Assembly: GCF_002802915.1 (NCBI RefSeq) | Contig: NZ_PEBJ01000002.1 | Coordinates: forward strand, 1 to 64,000 | From: Bifidobacterium felsineum | GTDB taxonomy: Bacteria; Actinomycetota; Actinomycetes; Actinomycetales; Bifidobacteriaceae | DNA length: 64,000 nt | Direction: 5' to 3' | Shown here: positions 60,514-64,000 of the stretch, piece by piece | Layout of the letters: every line of letters begins with the position of its first letter | How positions within the stretch are numbered: position 1 is the stretch's first letter | Position numbers and translations under genes: made by a program | Notes under the pieces: generated by a model | Database searches by the model: none | The model's input: only the letters and a program-made list of their open reading frames with translations | Told to the model about the DNA's origin: nothing

Positions 60514-62109
60514 TCACTTGCCGGCGGCGGCGCGATCGGCCATCCACTGCTCGACTTCGTCGATTTGCTTCGGAATGCCGGCGGAAATCCATTCCGGACC
60601 GTTCTCGGTCATCAGCACATCATCCTCGATACGGATGCCGATGCCGCGGTACTCCGGCGGAATCAGCAGATCATCCTCGCGGAAGTACAGGCCGGGCTCA
60701 ATGGTGAAGATCATGCCCGGGCGAATCGGAGCGCCCTGGTACGCCTCGAATCGAGCCTGGGCGCAATCGTGCACATCAAGACCAAGATGATGGGCAACGC
60801 CGCAAGCCAGCCAACGGCGATGCTGCTGGCCTTCGGGAGAGAGCGATTCCTCAACACTTACCGGCAGCAGGCCCCAATCATGCAGACGTTCGGCGATCAC
60901 GCGCATGCAGGCATGATGGATATCGGAATAGGTGGCACCCGGCTTGGCGGCTTCAAAGCCGGCCTGCTGGGAATCCAGAACTGCCTGGTACAGACGCTTC
61001 TGCAGATCGGTGAACTTGCCGTTGGTCGGGAACGTGCGGGTGATATCAGCCGTGTAGAGGGAATCGACTTCCACGCCGGCATCCACAAGCAGCATATCGC
61101 CGGTCTTCACCACACCGGTGTTGCGCATCCAGTGCAGAATCGGGGCGTGAGGGCCGGAGGCCACGATGGAGTCATAACCGACAGCGTTGCCGAGCTCACG
61201 GGACACCGCGTTGAAAGCGCCTTCGAGAATACGCTCGGAACGCGGCTTATCAATGGCGGCCGGCAGCGTGCTCAGCAGACGGTCGAATCCGTGCTTGGTG
61301 GCATCCACAGCCTTGCGCATTTCATTGATTTCATAGGAATCCTTGACCATGCGGGCCTCGGACGTGAACTCATGCAGTTTGTCATCGTTCGCGGCGTTCT
61401 TATCGGGGTCCGAGGCGCCATTGGCTTCGCGGATGGATTCGACCAGCGAAGTGATCTGCGGGTCGGTCTCACGCATCACGCGAACGCGAACGGCACCGGC
61501 CTCGGAGCCGACATCCTTGCTCAGCGCATCGGCGAGTTGTGCGATGTCATGCGTCTCGATGCCGGTCATGGCCGTCATTTCCTTCAAACCGGCACGCGGA
61601 CCAACCCAGTACTCGCCGTAATGCGGGTTCATGAAGAAATCGGTGGTGGAGTTATCGGCACGCGGGGCCACGAACAGCTCCGGCGTATGGGTCTTGCCTG
61701 CCTTGGCTTCTTCGGAATCCGGGTCGACCGGGTTCAGCACCAGCACGGCGCCGGCCTCGTAATCCACGCCAAGACCGGTGTAGTACGCGAAAGCGGTATC
61801 CGGACGGAACATGTAATCGCAGTCATTGTTGCGAACCTTCGGCTGACCGGCCGGAATCACCAGGCGCTCGCCGGGGAAGGCCTTGCCCAAAGCGGCGAGA
61901 CGTGCCGGAGTGAACTTGGAGGATTCGAGCGGCTTGATTTCCGGCTCATCGTCGGCCCAACCGGACTTCATGAAGTCCTTGAACGCTTCGGAACGCGGGC
62001 GTAGCGAACGGTTGTTCACGCGGTCGCTCATGGCCTGATCATTGCCCGGAGCGTTCTTGCGTTCCTCGGCCTCATATTCCTTATCTTTCTCGGTGACTAC
62101 CTCACCCAT
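60514..62109 (-). CDS. pepP: Xaa-Pro aminopeptidase (pita-bread metallopeptidase)
   Basis: Removes N-terminal residues preceding proline, 531 aa with an N-terminal creatinase-like domain (residues ~55-220, with GAVLVLNPVD and AYYTGLG) and a C-terminal M24 domain. Metal ligands are visible: DAGVEVDSLYTADITRTFP (two Asp), HHLGLDVHD (His), TIEPGLYF (Glu) and GIRIEDDVLMTENGPE (Glu). The first ~60 residues are acidic and Glu/Lys-rich, longer than in E. coli PepP. Ribosome-binding site AAGGAG precedes the ATG. Transcribed away from the 630-bp gap. Confidence 0.93.
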   Translation of the reverse strand: MGEVVTEKDKEYEAEERKNAPGNDQAMSDRVNNRSLRPRSEAFKDFMKSGWADDEPEIKPLESSKFTPARLAALGKAFPGERLVIPAGQPKVRNNDCDYMFRPDTAFAYYTGLGVDYEAGAVLVLNPVDPDSEEAKAGKTHTPELFVAPRADNSTTDFFMNPHYGEYWVGPRAGLKEMTAMTGIETHDIAQLADALSKDVGSEAGAVRVRVMRETDPQITSLVESIREANGASDPDKNAANDDKLHEFTSEARMVKDSYEINEMRKAVDATKHGFDRLLSTLPAAIDKPRSERILEGAFNAVSRELGNAVGYDSIVASGPHAPILHWMRNTGVVKTGDMLLVDAGVEVDSLYTADITRTFPTNGKFTDLQKRLYQAVLDSQQAGFEAAKPGATYSDIHHACMRVIAERLHDWGLLPVSVEESLSPEGQQHRRWLACGVAHHLGLDVHDCAQARFEAYQGAPIRPGMIFTIEPGLYFREDDLLIPPEYRGIGIRIEDDVLMTENGPEWISAGIPKQIDEVEQWMADRAAAGK

Positions 62110-62742
62110 CGATACTCCTTATAAATGAAGGCTCATGTTACCGCTCCCATACTAGTCGTTCGAATTCATTTGATGCATGCCGTTCGTGGTTTTGCGGATT
62201 TGCAAGTCTGGTGAGAGTTCGCATGTTGCAACAGGCGGAAAATAGGTGTGCAGTCAGTGCGTAGCGTACTGCATGCGATGAGGACTTGCTCGGCTGAGAT
62301 TCCTTGTGCAAACGCGGAATCGAAGAATGGCAAAGCAAAACGAAAATTGTAGGTACGCGCGCATTCGATGAGTGTGTGAGCTGGAGGTGTGAGCAATAAT
62401 TCGGTATCTCTACCATTGCATAATGGCATATATCGTGACAGCACACCGTCCTTTGGGCATATCGACATGGCCAGCGAATCCGCTTTTTAGAGGAATTGCG
62501 GCAGGCAACAAGCATGCTGTGATTCACCGAGTGCAGAATGAGAGCATGATGGCTGAGTCCTATAGACCCCGGCGATTACTATGGTGGAAGTTTTCGCTTG
62601 AAAGTTCATATTCGGCACGGCGGCTGCAGATTATGCTCCTGCTGGTGCCGAAGATGGAACGGGGTAACGCTTCACAAGCCCGGCGGCGGTCAGTACCGAG
62701 TCGGGAGTGCAATGCGTCAAAGAATTGAGATGGAGGATGGGT
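62110..62742. other. Gap of about 630 bp without a convincing gene
   Basis: The region seems more AT-rich than most of the window and has no reading frame with protein-like composition; the longest, on the minus strand at 62138-62527, lacks a ribosome-binding site and is rich in Cys, His and Arg. CCATTGCATAATGG at 62413-62426 is a perfect inverted repeat. The folC ribosome-binding site GGAGG (62732-62736) closes the stretch. It presumably contains the promoters of pepP and folC; an unrecognised small RNA cannot be excluded. Confidence 0.6.
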
Positions 62743-64000
62743 ATGTCATTCGAGCATCCGAATAGGAACAACGAGACGATGAGGGACGTCGAGCTGGATA
62801 TCATGAGCCGGCCTCCTGAGCACAACACCACGAACCTTGATCTGGATCGTATGAATCTGATGCTCGATTTGCTCGGACACCCCGAACAGTCCTTCCGCGT
62901 GATTCATGTGACCGGCACCAACGGCAAGGGCTCCACCGCTCGTATGGCCGAGGCCATTTGCCGTGCATACGGCATGCGCACGGGTCTCTACACATCTCCG
63001 CATCTGGAGCGCATCAACGAACGCATCTGCATCGATGGCCAGCAGCTTTCCGATGATGATTTCATCGATATTTGGGATCAGACCAAGGACTTGGTGGCTT
63101 TGGTTGACGCCAAGATGGAGGAGCAGGGCAAGCCGAAGATGAGCTTCTTCGAAGTGCTCACCGCCATGGCCATTTGGAAGTTCGCCGATGCCCCGGTGGA
63201 TGTGGCCATCGTGGAGGTTGGTATGGGTGGCGCATGGGATGCCACAAATGTGATTAACGCCGATGCCGCAATCATCGGTCCGGTGGACATGGACCACATG
63301 CAGTGGCTGGGGGACACGGTCGAGAAGATCGCCGGTGAGAAGGTCGGCATCATCAAGCCCGGTTGCACCGCGATCATCGGCCCGCAGCCTCATGAGGAAG
63401 CAGTCATGCCGATCATCGAGGATGCTGCAGCGCGCAACCACGCCACGCTGGTGCGTGATGGCTATGAGATGACGGTGTCCGACCGTATGCCGGCCGTCGG
63501 CGGTCAGGTCGCCACGCTGACCACGCCGAACGGCACATACGAAGGTGTGCCAATCGCCAAGTTTGGCGAACATCAGGCGCATAACGCGCTGGCTGCGCTC
63601 GCCGCCGCCGAAGTGGTGATTCCGGTCAATGGACCGTTGGATGGTGATCTGGTGGCCGAGGCGTTGAGCTCGGTTAAGATTCCCGGCCGCATCGAGCAGA
63701 TCCGCACCTCGCCGACCATCATTCTGGACGGCGGGCACAATGTGAACGCCGCCGAAGCGTTGCGCAAGGCCATCGAGGAAAGCTACGACTTCAAGCAGCT
63801 GGTTGGTGTGGTGGCCATGATGCGCGACAAGCAGGTTGAGGAATACCTCGGCGTGCTGGAACCGATCCTGAGCTCCGTGGTGGTCACCGAAAACTCCTGG
63901 CGTGACCGTGTGATGTCCGCCGACGATCTTGAGAAGATTGCCGTGGATGTATTCGGCCGTGACCGTGTGATCAAGGAACCGAATCTGCCGGATGCCATTC
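62743..64000 (+). CDS. folC: Folylpolyglutamate / dihydrofolate synthase, cut off by the window edge
   Basis: Adds glutamate to folates (and L-glutamate to dihydropteroate in bifunctional forms). At least 419 residues lie in the window, no stop is reached. ATG 62743 has GGAGG 6 bp before it. Mur-ligase-like fold: P-loop VTGTNGKGSTARMAEA (near residue 56), YTSPHLERINERI, IVEVGMGGAWDATNV, DHMQWLGDTVEKIAGEK, and DGGHNVNAAEAL. The first 25 residues precede the conserved LDRMNLMLDLLGHPE. The gene is complete in frame up to the last base. Confidence 0.92.
   Translation, partial: MSFEHPNRNNETMRDVELDIMSRPPEHNTTNLDLDRMNLMLDLLGHPEQSFRVIHVTGTNGKGSTARMAEAICRAYGMRTGLYTSPHLERINERICIDGQQLSDDDFIDIWDQTKDLVALVDAKMEEQGKPKMSFFEVLTAMAIWKFADAPVDVAIVEVGMGGAWDATNVINADAAIIGPVDMDHMQWLGDTVEKIAGEKVGIIKPGCTAIIGPQPHEEAVMPIIEDAAARNHATLVRDGYEMTVSDRMPAVGGQVATLTTPNGTYEGVPIAKFGEHQAHNALAALAAAEVVIPVNGPLDGDLVAEALSSVKIPGRIEQIRTSPTIILDGGHNVNAAEALRKAIEESYDFKQLVGVVAMMRDKQVEEYLGVLEPILSSVVVTENSWRDRVMSADDLEKIAVDVFGRDRVIKEPNLPDAI

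Noticed and set aside
62138-62527. 129-aa minus-strand reading frame in the gap before folC
   Set aside because: No ribosome-binding site, unusual Cys/His/Arg content, no recognisable domain.

Overview
The window reads as a chromosomal segment of a high-GC Gram-positive bacterium, most likely a Bifidobacterium of the longum/breve group. The reasons are a PriA-type HisA, an actinobacterial HelD and HrpA (with long C-terminal extension), the lexA / LysM / nrdR block known from actinobacteria, a tmRNA whose tag reads AKSNRTEFALAA, and lactate dehydrogenase, HisB and nagB/nagA sequences that resemble the B. longum proteins as I remember them. Species is inferred from memory of homologues, not from a search.

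Layout: (1) 1-200, tail of an rRNA operon (5S 3' part) with terminators. (2) 219-2630, an aldo/keto reductase and a divergent FGGY sugar kinase. (3) 2702-8154, a histidine operon hisD-hisC-hisB-(unknown acidic protein)-hisH-hisA. (4) 8155-14935, a sugar island: three tandem 61-bp palindromic repeats, a LacI regulator, a promoter carrying two matching operators, a binding-protein ABC importer without its own ATPase, and a GH31 glycosidase. (5) 15004-26753, a DUF2252 protein, a GlnA2-like glutamine synthetase, two membrane-anchored surface proteins, an MFS exporter, the HrpA helicase and a 16S-methyltransferase-like protein. (6) 26911-36232, HflX, L-lactate dehydrogenase with LacI-type operators, a CDF metal transporter, the SOS block (lexA, divergent LysM protein, nrdR), serA and helD. 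(7) 36488-50526, the division and cell-wall (dcw) cluster mraZ-rsmH-ftsL-ftsI-(MurE-like)-murF-mraY-murD-ftsW-murG-murC-ftsQ. (8) 50627-51020, tmRNA on the minus strand. (9) 51232-59843, a hexose/amino-sugar block: MFS sugar transporter, PfkB fructokinase, ROK regulator, ROK kinase, a second ROK regulator, nagB, nagA. (10) 59936-64000, a Nudix hydrolase, an Xaa-Pro aminopeptidase, a 630-bp stretch without a convincing gene, and folC running off the edge.

How the genes fit together: the amino-sugar and fructose routes (NagA, NagB, fructokinase) all deliver fructose 6-phosphate, the entry compound of the bifidobacterial phosphoketolase pathway, and Ldh disposes of the reducing equivalents made below it. 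Two ROK repressors and at least one LacI-type repressor, each next to palindromic sites, appear to control this supply. The dcw cluster holds nearly every Mur ligase in the usual order, but the murE position is taken by a short MurE-like protein whose ATP-binding loop is destroyed. The SOS block pairs LexA with a small membrane LysM protein, which is probably a damage-induced division regulator.

The items I consider most worth follow-up are the MurE-like protein, the 61-bp palindromic array at 8258-8440, the exactly 10-bp-spaced MraZ box, the four LexA-box-like sites between lexA and the LysM gene, the structured leader of the sugar transporter, and the long perfect hairpins after hrpA and ldh. 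I did not see a CRISPR array, prophage, transposase, restriction system or toxin-antitoxin pair.
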